NCBI GenBank assembly: GCA_903819975.1
Contig: CAIJFI010000004.1
Coordinates: forward strand, 124,001-188,000
Direction of reading: 5' to 3'
Origin: an uncultured Bacteroidota bacterium
Lineage (GTDB): Bacteria; Bacteroidota; Bacteroidia; Chitinophagales; Chitinophagaceae
DNA length: 64,000 nucleotides
Numbering within the stretch: the stretch's first letter is position 1; every line of letters begins with the position of its first letter. Below the pieces are notes generated by a model. The model saw only the letters and a list, made by a program, of their open reading frames with translations, was not told the DNA's origin and made no database searches. Below are positions 25,337 to 34,850 of the stretch, in pieces. The position numbers were made by a program, and so were the translations under genes.

Positions 25337-28240
25337 TTAATGCGCTTCTAACCAGTTTTTTCCTACACCAATCTCTGCTTCTACAGGAACCTCATTAGGT
25401 AATATCATTGCGCCTGTCATACAGTTCAATATTAATTCTTTTAATGCAGGAAGTTCAGATTCAACGGCGTCAAACACCAATTCGTCATGCACCTGTAGTA
25501 TCATTTTAGACTCCCAGTGTTTCTTTTTCATTTCATTGTGCACTCTAATCATTGCCAACTTAATCATATCTGCAGCAGAGCCTTGTATAGGAGAGTTAAT
25601 TGCGTTACGTTCTGCAAAACCACGAACCGTAAAGTTGCTACTATTAATATCTCTTAACCAACGCTTTCGCCCCATTAGTGTTTCAACAAATCCCAACTCT
25701 TTTGCATTGTTTATTTGTTGGTCCATATATTTTTGAATATTAGGAAACTCCTTTTTATAATTATCTATTATTTCTTTTGCTTCAGTTCTTGATATTCCTA
25801 AGTTTTCAGCTAAACCAAATGCACCTTGACCATATATGATACCAAAGTTTACACTCTTTGCTTTATAACGCATTTCCTTAGTTACATCAGCTTCTTCAAT
25901 TCCATATACTTTTGCAGCCGTTGCGGTGTGAATGTCCTTACCTTGTTTAAATGCCTCGCACATATTTGGATCACCGCTTATTGCAGCAACAATTCTTAAT
26001 TCAATTTGTGAGTAATCGGCACTCACTAATACCCTGCTAGGATCCCTTGGCACAAAGGCTTTTCTAATTTCTCTACCTCTTTCAGACCTAATGGGTATGT
26101 TTTGTAAATTAGGGTTTGTACTACTTAATCTTCCTGTTACTGCAACAGCCTGAGCATAGCTGGTATGTATTCTTCCTGTTTTAGGGTTAATTAATTCAGG
26201 TATCGCGTCTACGTATGTTGATTTTAGTTTAGTTAGTTCTCTAAAATTTAATATGTCGTCAACAATTTTGTGTTTGGATGCCATCTTAGATAATACATCT
26301 TCACCAGTAGCATATTGACCCGTTTTTGTTTTTTTCGCTTTTGGATCTAATTTTAATATATCAAACAACACTTCACCTAGTTGTTTAGGAGACGCTAAAT
26401 TAAATCTCACACCAGCTTGTTCAAACACCTTCTCTTCACTTTTCTTCGCTTCCTCTTCTAATACTTTACTATAATCACTTAAAAAATTAGTGTCAACCTT
26501 AACCCCCTCATATTCCATATCTACTAAAACCCTTACTAATGGATTTTCCACTTCATCAAATACTTTGTTGACTCCTTTTTTGCTTAATAGTGGATCAAAA
26601 CAATGTTTAAGTTGTAGTGTAATGTCTGCATCTTCGGCTGCGTATTCTGTGATTTGTTCTAAAGCCACATCACGCATAGTACCTTGATTTTTCCCTTTCT
26701 TTCCAATTAGGGTTTCAATAGAAACCGGTTCATATCCTAAAAATTGTGCACTAAGCAAATCCATACTGCGTCTACCTTCGGGTTCAATTACATAGTGCGC
26801 TAACATGGTGTCAAAGGTTTTACCTTTTAATGCTACACCATACCATTTTAATACCAAGAAGTCATATTTCAAATTTTGTCCAATCCATGTAATTTCTGTG
26901 TTCTCAAAAAGTGGCTTAAACAATGATAGTATGTGCTTGGCACCATCTGCGCCATCTCCGTCATTTGCAATAGGGATATAATAGCCCTCATGTTCTTTAA
27001 TTGAAAAACTTAAACCCACTATTTGTACATTATTTGCATCAATACCTGTTGTTTCAGTATCTATACATATTTCTTTTTCGCCGCTTAATGTTTTTATTAA
27101 TTCTTTAATTGCATCATCACCAACTACCGATATATATTTATGTTCGGTATTAGCAATGTTTTTATTTACAATTAATTGTGGTTGTTCATCACCATCTTCA
27201 TTATTTTCAGATATTTCATCATTAGGTTCTAATACAGTTTGTGTACCGTGTTCGCTATCTAATATAATTGTTTTTGTTTTAATTGTTTTTTCTTTGGGTG
27301 CTTTTACTTCATTACCAAAAAGATCAACTTGTTTTTCTTTTGCTGCTTCTGACACCACTTCAAAATCATTACCTAGTATGCGTTTCCCAAGTGTCTTAAA
27401 CTCTAATAGGTTAAAAATTTCGGTTAGTGCAGGAATGTTTTTTTCTGATAATTTATAATCTTCTTCATGAAATTGTACCGGAACGTTTGTAATAATAGTT
27501 GCTAATTTTTTACTCATAATTGCAGAGTCGAAACCAGCCCTTACTTTTTCTCCCATCGCCCCTTTAATTTTATCAGCATTTGCCAAAACCCCTTCTAGTG
27601 TGTCATATTCTTTTAACAATTTTGCTGCTGTTTTTTCACCCACTCCCGGTATACCTGGAATATTATCAGCCGCATCACCCATTAACCCCAACATGTCAAT
27701 CACTTGATCTACACGCGCAATATCCCATTTTGCTTTTATCTTTTCTGCATCTAAAATTTCTCTTTCATTTCCAAACACAGGCGGCTTCCACATATAAACA
27801 TTTGGCTTAACCAATAATTGACCATAATCTTTATCCGGTGTTACCATATACACCTCGTATCCCAAGTCTGCTGCCTGCCATGCTAGAGTACCAATTACAT
27901 CGTCTGCTTCAAAGCCATCACACTCTACAACAGGTATATTAAAACCTTCAATAATTGCTTTAATATGAGGCAAAGAACTTAATAAGTCCTCTGGCGCTTC
28001 TTCTCTATTTGCCTTATAGTCTGTGAAGTCGGTGTGGCGTTCAGTGGGAGCGTGCGTATCAAAACACACTGCAATATGTGATGGATTTTCTTTTTTAATT
28101 ATCTCTAATAGGGTATTTGTAAATCCAAACTGTGCGTTTGTGTTAATTCCTGTACTTGTGATTCTTGGTGTACGAATTAATGCATAATACGCTCTGTAAA
28201 TAAGCGCTAATGCATCCAATAAATATAGCTTTTTAGACAT
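25337..28240 (-). CDS. polA: DNA polymerase I
   Basis: A 967-residue three-domain enzyme for gap filling and Okazaki-fragment maturation. The 5'-3' exonuclease domain is first (LYLLDALALIYRAYYA; GVGEKTAAKLL). Next is a 3'-5' exonuclease domain that looks active, because the first motif keeps Asp-x-Glu (EICIDTETTGID). The C-terminal polymerase domain carries motif A (DYSQIELRI), motif B (RYKAKSVNFGIIYGQ) and motif C (QVHDELVFD). A polar linker (about residues 310-365) joins the first two domains. A hairpin terminator separates it from the upstream amidohydrolase, and a near-perfect -7 box lies 4 bases from its ATG. Confidence 0.97.
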   Translation of the reverse strand: MSKKLYLLDALALIYRAYYALIRTPRITSTGINTNAQFGFTNTLLEIIKKENPSHIAVCFDTHAPTERHTDFTDYKANREEAPEDLLSSLPHIKAIIEGFNIPVVECDGFEADDVIGTLAWQAADLGYEVYMVTPDKDYGQLLVKPNVYMWKPPVFGNEREILDAEKIKAKWDIARVDQVIDMLGLMGDAADNIPGIPGVGEKTAAKLLKEYDTLEGVLANADKIKGAMGEKVRAGFDSAIMSKKLATIITNVPVQFHEEDYKLSEKNIPALTEIFNLLEFKTLGKRILGNDFEVVSEAAKEKQVDLFGNEVKAPKEKTIKTKTIILDSEHGTQTVLEPNDEISENNEDGDEQPQLIVNKNIANTEHKYISVVGDDAIKELIKTLSGEKEICIDTETTGIDANNVQIVGLSFSIKEHEGYYIPIANDGDGADGAKHILSLFKPLFENTEITWIGQNLKYDFLVLKWYGVALKGKTFDTMLAHYVIEPEGRRSMDLLSAQFLGYEPVSIETLIGKKGKNQGTMRDVALEQITEYAAEDADITLQLKHCFDPLLSKKGVNKVFDEVENPLVRVLVDMEYEGVKVDTNFLSDYSKVLEEEAKKSEEKVFEQAGVRFNLASPKQLGEVLFDILKLDPKAKKTKTGQYATGEDVLSKMASKHKIVDDILNFRELTKLKSTYVDAIPELINPKTGRIHTSYAQAVAVTGRLSSTNPNLQNIPIRSERGREIRKAFVPRDPSRVLVSADYSQIELRIVAAISGDPNMCEAFKQGKDIHTATAAKVYGIEEADVTKEMRYKAKSVNFGIIYGQGAFGLAENLGISRTEAKEIIDNYKKEFPNIQKYMDQQINNAKELGFVETLMGRKRWLRDINSSNFTVRGFAERNAINSPIQGSAADMIKLAMIRVHNEMKKKHWESKMILQVHDELVFDAVESELPALKELILNCMTGAMILPNEVPVEAEIGVGKNWLEAH

Positions 28241-28244
28241 AGTG

Positions 28245-28252
28245 CTAAGGTA
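28245..28252 (-). promoter_or_regulatory. polA: Probable -7 element abutting the polA start codon
   Basis: Minus strand reads TACCTTAG (one mismatch to TAnnTTTG), then 4 bases, then ATG at 28240; the same geometry as the IMPase and DUF2480 genes. Confidence 0.35.
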
Positions 28253-28261
28253 ACAAAAAAA

Positions 28262-28291
28262 ACATCCCCAACGCTTTCACGTTAGGGATGT
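28262..28291 (-). terminator. Terminator between the amidohydrolase operon and polA
   Basis: Arms ACATCCC-C-AACG and CGTT-A-GGGATGT pair with one C/A mismatch; on the minus strand the hairpin is followed by eight T residues. It ends the two-gene amidohydrolase transcript. Confidence 0.85.
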
Positions 28292-28335
28292 AAATTAAAA
28301 CAAGCCATCAATAATGGGCCGTATGAGCAACCCAA

Positions 28336-29646
28336 TTAGTTTATCTTATACTTGTATTTATAACGTTCGTATAATTGCTTTTGTTTATTGTCTAAAGAAA
28401 TATCACGTCCTTGGATATAGGCTTTTATTACTTGATTGCCGCGCATATCTAAAAGGTCGCCATCGCTTATCACAATGTTTGCATCTTTTCCTGTTTCTAA
28501 TGATCCAGTAATATCATCAATGCCCAATATTTTTGCGCTATTTAATGTTATTGCACTCAATGCTTCTTCTTTAGTTAAACCATATGTGGCAGCTGTTCCT
28601 GCATTAAATGCAAGGTTTCTTTGTTTAGTGTTTTCGCTCATATCACTCAGGGATACTAAGACGCCTGCTTTGGTTAATTGAGCAGGAAGTTTATACGGTT
28701 GATCGATATCGTCATCCTCCGTACTTGGTAAAGCGTGTTGGTTATCTAAAATTACTGGTATGTTGTTGCTTGCTAATATAGAAGCTATTTGAAAGCTTTC
28801 TGCCGCACCAACTATAACAACTTTAAATCCAAACATCTTTCCAAGGTCTATTGCTATTAACATTTGCTTTACCTCGTTTGCACGAACAAATAGCTTTTGC
28901 TTACCACTAAATAAACCACGAACTGCTTCAAATTTTAAATTGTTTGCAACATGATTTTTTTCTTGTAAATAAGCTTTTGCTTCAGTAAAAAACTTTTTAA
29001 GTGTTTCTACTTTATTAAAGGCGTCTTTTAAAGGATCTGAGGCTTGAGCTTGACGCATAAATCCTCTACCTCTTTGGCGTACTATAAAAGATGGTATTTC
29101 TATAAATTGACCAATGTCTGACTTATATGCTGCGTCTTCGTAGTTCCAAGCATCTAATTGTACCACACTCGATTGTCCGTCTATAAGTTCTCCCTCGGGT
29201 GTGATATGCGCTAATAATATACCATTAGCTCTTAATACGTTTGTAATTTTGGAATCAGTATTGTACGATACCAATGAACGGATACTTGCGTTGTTTTCTC
29301 CAATTTCAACAAGGTCGTTACTACCTCTAACCCCATTTGCAACTTCTTTTAAACCCAAATAAGAGTTTGATAAAATTAAGCCAGGATATACCTGTTTTCC
29401 TGTTGCGTCTATCACCGTAGCATTAGCTGGTGTAGTAAGACCAGCGCCAACACCTGTAATTTTTCCTTTTTCAAAAATCACAGTAGCGTCATTAATTACT
29501 GTTCCATTGCCCACGTGGACCATAGCGTGTGTAATTGCTGTTGTTCCTTGTTGAGGGACTGCAGGATAAATTGTTTCCTGTGCTCTTGTTGTTGTAGATA
29601 ACAATGCAAGAGACAATATAAATAAACTAGAATATTTCTTTTGCAT
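28336..29646 (-). CDS. Secreted amidohydrolase family protein (short paralogue)
   Basis: A 436-residue exported protein (signal MQKKYSSLFILSLALLSTTTRAQ). It has the composite domain of amidohydrolases (MVHVGNGTVINDATVIFEKGKITGVG; ATGKQVYPGLI) and the closing domain with LGIDDITGSLETGKDANIVISDGD, but the HxH metal motif expected after PGLI is absent (ILSNSYLGL). It may therefore lack the usual metal centre. It overlaps in operon with the 1001-residue amidohydrolase just 3 bases upstream, so the two probably form a complex or act in sequence. Substrate unknown. Confidence 0.85.
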   Translation of the reverse strand: MQKKYSSLFILSLALLSTTTRAQETIYPAVPQQGTTAITHAMVHVGNGTVINDATVIFEKGKITGVGAGLTTPANATVIDATGKQVYPGLILSNSYLGLKEVANGVRGSNDLVEIGENNASIRSLVSYNTDSKITNVLRANGILLAHITPEGELIDGQSSVVQLDAWNYEDAAYKSDIGQFIEIPSFIVRQRGRGFMRQAQASDPLKDAFNKVETLKKFFTEAKAYLQEKNHVANNLKFEAVRGLFSGKQKLFVRANEVKQMLIAIDLGKMFGFKVVIVGAAESFQIASILASNNIPVILDNQHALPSTEDDDIDQPYKLPAQLTKAGVLVSLSDMSENTKQRNLAFNAGTAATYGLTKEEALSAITLNSAKILGIDDITGSLETGKDANIVISDGDLLDMRGNQVIKAYIQGRDISLDNKQKQLYERYKYKYKIN

Positions 29647-29649
29647 GAT

Positions 29650-32600
29650 TTAGTTTTTTTCGTTTTCGTAAATAGTTGCCATCGTGTCTGCGTGTTCGTG
29701 ATCACCACAGTTTAAAATGGTTTGTAAACTTGCCGTAGCTGGTCTTGTAGGAGCGCCTGCTTTTTTGTCGCCTAACATTTTTTGAATTAAACGAGCTCTT
29801 TCATTTGCTACTGTTTTGTGCATCTCTGTATCTTTTTCTCTATCAAAATAAACTACACCATCAACAATAGTATATAAAGATTTTGCATAGATACTTAATG
29901 GATTATCGGTCCACAAAACAACGTCTGCATCTTTTCCCACTTTAATGCTTCCTACCTTATCTGCAACGTGTAATGCTTTTGCAGGATTAATAGTAACCAT
30001 TTTTAAAGCTTCTTCTTCTGACACACCACCATACTTAACTATCTTACCAGCTTCTTGATTAAGACGTCTTGCCATTTCGGCGTCATCTGAATTTATACAA
30101 ACGTTTAATCCTACTTTTTGCATGATGGCAGCATTGTAGGCAATTGCATCTACAACTTCTTGCTTATACATAAACCAATCTGAGAATGTTGAAACACTAG
30201 AACCATGCGCTAACATTTTATCTGCTACTTTATAACCCTCTAATATGTGTGTGAATGTGTTAAATTTAAAACCATATTTATCACCTATACGCATTGCATA
30301 TGTAATTTCCGGTTGTACATAAGAGTGACATGTTATAAAGCGCTTCTTGTTCATAATTTCTACAAGAGCGTCTAACTCTAAATCTTTTCTTGTGTTTGGA
30401 TTTGCCTTCATTGCTTTTTGGTAATCTACTGCTCTATCAAACGCATCATTTAACACTTCTTCAACTCCCATTCTTGTATCTGGGAATCTGTTATTATTAC
30501 TTGATGTAGTTCGCTTAACATTTTCACCTAATGCAAATTTGATAAATGGATCAGCACCTACAAATTTTAATCCTTCGTCTGTAGCGCCCCAACGTAATTT
30601 CATTAATTGTGTTTGACCACCAATCGTATTAGCTGAACCGTGCAATATATGTGAGGTTGTTACACCGCCGCTTAATTGTCGATAGATGTTAATGTCTTCT
30701 GGGTTCATGTTGTCTCCAATACGCACTTCACTTGTTACAGATTGTGCACCTTCGTTTATAGACAAAGCAGCAATATGAGAATGCTCGTCAATAATACCAG
30801 CACTCAAATGCTTTCCTGTTCCATCAATTACTTTAGCAGTTGCATCACTTAAATTGTTGCCAACTTTTGCAATCTTACCGCCCTTTAATAACACATCCGT
30901 GTTTTTTAATACCCCTTCTTTTTCACTAGTCCAAACCGTTGCGTTTTTAATTAATATAGTTTCTTGACTTGGAATTGTCTCATTACCGAATCCAACAAAA
31001 GGGAATGTTATTTTTGCCAATGCTTTAGTAGAGTCGTTTTCTTTTTTCTTTTCAGAAACTGTAGCAATTGTACCAACAAGACTTGCCGTCCAAGTTGTTT
31101 TATTACCTAGAGCATCTGTGCCTATTCCTGTCCAATTATTTCCTACTATTGCACCACCCAATCTTATTTGTTCTGCTCCTCTTCCTTTTTTATTAGGAAA
31201 GCTTAGTTTGATTAAAGATTCGTTTACAGAAAGTTTAGCAGTAAGCGTATCTGTTCCTACAATTGATGCAGATAAATCCTTTTTAACTTCTAAATTATAA
31301 TCTGTACTCGTGTTACCGTTTTGAATAGTCACTTTATATTTTCCCGCAAGGTTTGTCCACTCCGATGCATTCACATCATATTTTTTACCTTGTACCCAGT
31401 TTTCTATAATTTTTGCATTACTACTAAATATAGGTTCTGTTGTAATAATAAAATTAGCCCACTTGCCAGCTTCTACCGAACCAACTTGATCATACACTCC
31501 AATTTGTGTAGCCGGGGTTTTAGTTAAAGCATCTAAAGCCTTTGCTTCTGATAATCCAGCGGCAATTGCTTTTCTAAGATTACTAAAGAATGACTTACTA
31601 TCCTTCATTTCAGAAATGCTAATACTAAATGGAATATTTGCTTTTTCAAAAGCTGCCGGGTTAGTTGGTGCCAACTCCCAATGTTTCATATCCGCCAATG
31701 ATACAAAACGTGCATCATTAGGATCTTCTACATCCATTGCAGCTGGAAAATCGATACCTATAATATAAGAAGCTTTTGTTTTTGCTAATTCATCTATTCG
31801 TTGGTAACCGTTGTCGCCACCCTTTAGAATATATTGAACACCAAATTCATTAGCAATTCTATTCGCTCTTAATGTAGACCATTTATCGTCTGCCGCAAAT
31901 ATTTGAGGAAGAGATTGAGATGCATTAAACGCTTCTAACGAAAGGTTTGTTCCCTCTGTAGTTGGTTTAGTTTGATACCATTTAGCATCTAAGTATGTTT
32001 GGCGTAATAAGGCTATACTACCCATTAAACTACTAGGATATGACTGAGTAGAAGACCCTTTTTCGAAAGAATATACCGCAGCCGCCTTTGTTTTAATCAA
32101 AGAACGATGAGCATCTTCGGTACTTAGTGTAACCACCGCTCCGGTACCTCTAGCAATACCATCTTTAACGTGTGTAAAAACGGTGCCATAACCATTTGCT
32201 CTATAACCGCTCGCAGCAGACTCGTCTGTTGCAAAAATTTCATATGCGTTTACTTCTGGCTTAATTGCCTGATTCCAGCTATATGCTCCTGGTTTATTAG
32301 AAACAAATTGTGCTGGTGCTCCGTAGTTAAATCCGCCCGCCGGTCTCGTTGGTGCGCCTACTCCGTAATTTGTGAAAGCGTCTACAAATGATGGATAAAT
32401 ATATTTACCGTTACAATCAACAACCACTGCGTCTTCCGGAACAGAAACGGTTGCTCCAACAGCAATGATTTTTCTTTGTTTGATTAATAAGGTTCCCTTT
32501 TCAATTTTAGTTGATGAACTTTGCACAATTGTTGCGTTTGTAAAAGCATACAAACCAGAACGAATGTCCCTTACTCCGTTAACCGGGAAGGTTTCTTGTG

Positions 32601-32655
32601 CTTTTGAGATAACGCTTACACTTAGCAAGGTTATCCATAAAAAGATTCTCTTCAT
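29650..32655 (-). CDS. Large secreted amidohydrolase with two amidohydrolase-like halves
   Basis: A 1001-residue exported protein (signal MKRIFLWITLLSVSVISKAQ). The N-terminal half (about 25-420) looks like a degenerate amidohydrolase: the strand KYIYPSFVDAFTNYG lacks the HxH pair. After a beta-rich linker (about 430-570) comes an intact-looking half with HLSAGIIDEHSHIAA (HSH metal pair), GGVTTSHILHGSANTIGGQ, RFITCHSYVQPE, FTHILEGYKVADKM and NSDDAEMARRLNQEAG. Such proteins in Bacteroidota are annotated as imidazolonepropionase-like or dipeptidase-like; the substrate cannot be read here. It is co-transcribed with the short paralogue. Confidence 0.88.
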   Translation of the reverse strand: MKRIFLWITLLSVSVISKAQETFPVNGVRDIRSGLYAFTNATIVQSSSTKIEKGTLLIKQRKIIAVGATVSVPEDAVVVDCNGKYIYPSFVDAFTNYGVGAPTRPAGGFNYGAPAQFVSNKPGAYSWNQAIKPEVNAYEIFATDESAASGYRANGYGTVFTHVKDGIARGTGAVVTLSTEDAHRSLIKTKAAAVYSFEKGSSTQSYPSSLMGSIALLRQTYLDAKWYQTKPTTEGTNLSLEAFNASQSLPQIFAADDKWSTLRANRIANEFGVQYILKGGDNGYQRIDELAKTKASYIIGIDFPAAMDVEDPNDARFVSLADMKHWELAPTNPAAFEKANIPFSISISEMKDSKSFFSNLRKAIAAGLSEAKALDALTKTPATQIGVYDQVGSVEAGKWANFIITTEPIFSSNAKIIENWVQGKKYDVNASEWTNLAGKYKVTIQNGNTSTDYNLEVKKDLSASIVGTDTLTAKLSVNESLIKLSFPNKKGRGAEQIRLGGAIVGNNWTGIGTDALGNKTTWTASLVGTIATVSEKKKENDSTKALAKITFPFVGFGNETIPSQETILIKNATVWTSEKEGVLKNTDVLLKGGKIAKVGNNLSDATAKVIDGTGKHLSAGIIDEHSHIAALSINEGAQSVTSEVRIGDNMNPEDINIYRQLSGGVTTSHILHGSANTIGGQTQLMKLRWGATDEGLKFVGADPFIKFALGENVKRTTSSNNNRFPDTRMGVEEVLNDAFDRAVDYQKAMKANPNTRKDLELDALVEIMNKKRFITCHSYVQPEITYAMRIGDKYGFKFNTFTHILEGYKVADKMLAHGSSVSTFSDWFMYKQEVVDAIAYNAAIMQKVGLNVCINSDDAEMARRLNQEAGKIVKYGGVSEEEALKMVTINPAKALHVADKVGSIKVGKDADVVLWTDNPLSIYAKSLYTIVDGVVYFDREKDTEMHKTVANERARLIQKMLGDKKAGAPTRPATASLQTILNCGDHEHADTMATIYENEKN

Positions 32656-32759
32656 GCGCGACTGTATTTAATAATTTTAGAATATTCTAAAGCTACTAAA
32701 ATACTAGTTTTAAAAATCGCCTATTTTAAATTTTTTGATGGATGGTTTATAATAGCCCC

Positions 32760-34628
32760 CTACCTTCCCATGTACACCATAAGTATTTGAACGTCGCTTG
32801 GATTTACACCACTAATTCTACTAGCCTGACCTATTGTAACAGGTCTAATTTTTTTGAATTTTTGTAAAGCTTCTATGGAAAGTGCAGCTACTTTATCATA
32901 ATCAAAACTTTCAGGAATTACTAGATTTTCCAATGAAGCCATACGATCAACTATCTCTTTTTCTTTTTCTATATATCTTTCGTATTTCACCTGAATTTCT
33001 GCCTGCTCTAAAAACTCTACTTCTTTATTTTCTAATTTTTCGTTTAGGCTAGGTGTTACAGATAATATTTGTTGTAGGCTGATATTGGGTCTCAGTACTA
33101 GTTTCGAAGCTTTTTGCTTTTCGATTATTGTAGCAGAGTCAATGCTTGTTAGAAATTCGTTTATTTCAGATGGCTCAATTGCGTGTGTCGTTAAAATGTT
33201 TTTAATATCAGCTACTTCTTTGTTTTTAAGATCTACACGGCGCATTCTTTCTTCTTTTGCAAGTCCTAGTTTATAGCCAATTTCGGTTAATCTTAAATCT
33301 GCATTGTCCTGTCTTAATAATGTTCTAAACTCGGCACGAGAGGTAAACATTCTATAAGGTTCGTTTGTCCCTTTTCCAATTAGGTCATCAATTAAAACTC
33401 CAATATAGGCATCGCTACGATGTAAGATGAACGGCGCTTGATGCGTTATTTTTAAGTGCGCATTCATTCCTGCCATTATTCCTTGACAAGCAGCCTCCTC
33501 ATAACCAGTAGTGCCATTAATTTGACCTGCGAAATATAGATTTTCAATTGCCTTTGTTTCTAAGGTATATCTTAATTGAGTGGGTTGGAAAAAGTCATAT
33601 TCAATTGCATAACCAGGACGAAACATCCTAGCGTTTGCAAAACCAGGAACTCTACGAAGTGCTTCGTATTGAACTTCTTCTGGTAAACTTGTACTAAATC
33701 CGTTTACATATATTTCAACCGTATTCCATCCCTCGGGCTCTACAAATAGTTGGTGGCGTTCTCTTTCTGCGAATCTATTTATTTTATCTTCAATGCTCGG
33801 ACAGTATCTTGGACCTACGCCCTCTATACGACCAGCGTACATTGGACTACGATCAAATCCAGTTTTTAATATATCGTGTACAATCGTATCAGTATAAGTA
33901 ATCCAACAAGAACGTTGATTTTCTGGTTTCACCTTTGGAGTATCTAAATAGGAGAAACCCACAACCTCTTCATCGCCCTTCTGCTCTTCCATCTTAGTAT
34001 AGTCCAAACTTCTTCCATCAACCCTTGGCGGTGTTCCCGTTTTTAAGCGGTCCGATTCCATCCCAAAGGAAACCAATTGCTCAGTAATACCTGTTGCAGC
34101 TTTTTCTGCAACACGACCACCACCAATTTGTTTCTCACCGATATGCATTATGCCATTTAGAAATGTCCCGCTTGTAATAATAACCGCATCTGATTCTATA
34201 AGGTGTCCTAGGCTTGTTTTTACCCCACAAGCTTTTCCATTCTTTATTATTAATTCATTTACTGAATCCTGATAAAAATCCACGTTAGGTGTTTGCTCTA
34301 ACATCTCTCTCCACTTAGCCGCGAACAGGTGTCTGTCGTTTTGAGTTCTTGGACTCCACATTGCAGGCCCCTTACTCTTATTAAGCATTCTAAATTGAAT
34401 TGTACTTAAATCTGATACAATTCCGCTATATCCACCAAGCGCATCTATTTCTCTAACTATTTGACCTTTTGCAATTCCTCCCATAGCAGGATTGCAACTC
34501 ATTTGTGCAATAGTCTGCATGTTCATGGTTACAAGTAAAACCTTGCTACCCATATTGGCTGCCGCTGCAGCTGCCTCACAACCGGCGTGTCCGGCTCCTA
34601 CTACTATGACATTGTATTTTGGAAACAT
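32760..34628 (-). CDS. mnmG: tRNA uridine-5-carboxymethylaminomethyl modification enzyme MnmG (GidA)
   Basis: A 622-residue FAD-dependent enzyme which, with MnmE, installs the cmnm5 group at wobble uridine 34. The dinucleotide-binding GAGHAGCEAA is at 11-20, followed by CNPAMGGIAKGQIVREIDALGG, KTGTPPRVD, RYCPSIEDK and the C-terminal helical MnmE/tRNA-binding domain. Length is typical. Its -7 box ends 7 bases before the ATG, and a perfect parS palindrome sits immediately upstream around the -33 position. mnmG is often origin-proximal in bacteria. Confidence 0.97.
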   Translation of the reverse strand: MFPKYNVIVVGAGHAGCEAAAAAANMGSKVLLVTMNMQTIAQMSCNPAMGGIAKGQIVREIDALGGYSGIVSDLSTIQFRMLNKSKGPAMWSPRTQNDRHLFAAKWREMLEQTPNVDFYQDSVNELIIKNGKACGVKTSLGHLIESDAVIITSGTFLNGIMHIGEKQIGGGRVAEKAATGITEQLVSFGMESDRLKTGTPPRVDGRSLDYTKMEEQKGDEEVVGFSYLDTPKVKPENQRSCWITYTDTIVHDILKTGFDRSPMYAGRIEGVGPRYCPSIEDKINRFAERERHQLFVEPEGWNTVEIYVNGFSTSLPEEVQYEALRRVPGFANARMFRPGYAIEYDFFQPTQLRYTLETKAIENLYFAGQINGTTGYEEAACQGIMAGMNAHLKITHQAPFILHRSDAYIGVLIDDLIGKGTNEPYRMFTSRAEFRTLLRQDNADLRLTEIGYKLGLAKEERMRRVDLKNKEVADIKNILTTHAIEPSEINEFLTSIDSATIIEKQKASKLVLRPNISLQQILSVTPSLNEKLENKEVEFLEQAEIQVKYERYIEKEKEIVDRMASLENLVIPESFDYDKVAALSIEALQKFKKIRPVTIGQASRISGVNPSDVQILMVYMGR

Positions 34629-34635
34629 AAGGTTG

Positions 34636-34643
34636 CAAAGATA
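34636..34643 (-). promoter_or_regulatory. mnmG: -7 element of mnmG
   Basis: Minus strand reads TATCTTTG, a full match, then 7 bases, then ATG at 34628; the mRNA would be leaderless or nearly so. Confidence 0.5.
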
Positions 34644-34664
34644 AGATGGGTTTTATTAAATAGA

Positions 34665-34680
34665 TGTTCCACGTGGAACA
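34665..34680. promoter_or_regulatory. parS site 1 (ParB-binding centromere)
   Basis: TGTTCCACGTGGAACA, a perfect 16-base palindrome matching the conserved chromosomal parS sequence. It overlaps the expected -33 region of the mnmG promoter, so bound ParB might also affect mnmG. Confidence 0.88.
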
Positions 34681-34812
34681 TTCTCAGATAATTTTCGTAA
34701 TTCAACAAGCACCGAATAATACGGTCAATAGAAAAAATATCTATTTCTCGACTCTCACTCGCTTCGCTCAATGTTCGCTCGAAATAGCATTTATTTCTAT
34801 TTTGTATTAGAG
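34681..34812. other. Non-coding spacer between the two parS sites
   Basis: 132 bases with no convincing gene. A CTATTTC...GAAATAG pair of arms (about 34750-34792) encloses a stretch rich in CTCGCTTCGCTC-type repeats and may fold as a long imperfect hairpin. Its role is unknown. Confidence 0.35.
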
Positions 34813-34836
34813 TGTTCCACGTGGAACACTCTAATA
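34805..34836. promoter_or_regulatory. parS site 2 inside a 32-base perfect palindrome
   Basis: The core TGTTCCACGTGGAACA is at 34813-34828 and is identical to site 1. Eight further bases on each side (TATTAGAG and CTCTAATA) continue the perfect symmetry, so the whole 32 bases are palindromic. It lies 148 bases from site 1 and just past the end of ybeY. Confidence 0.88.
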
Positions 34837-34850
34837 GGGTTATCACTTTA

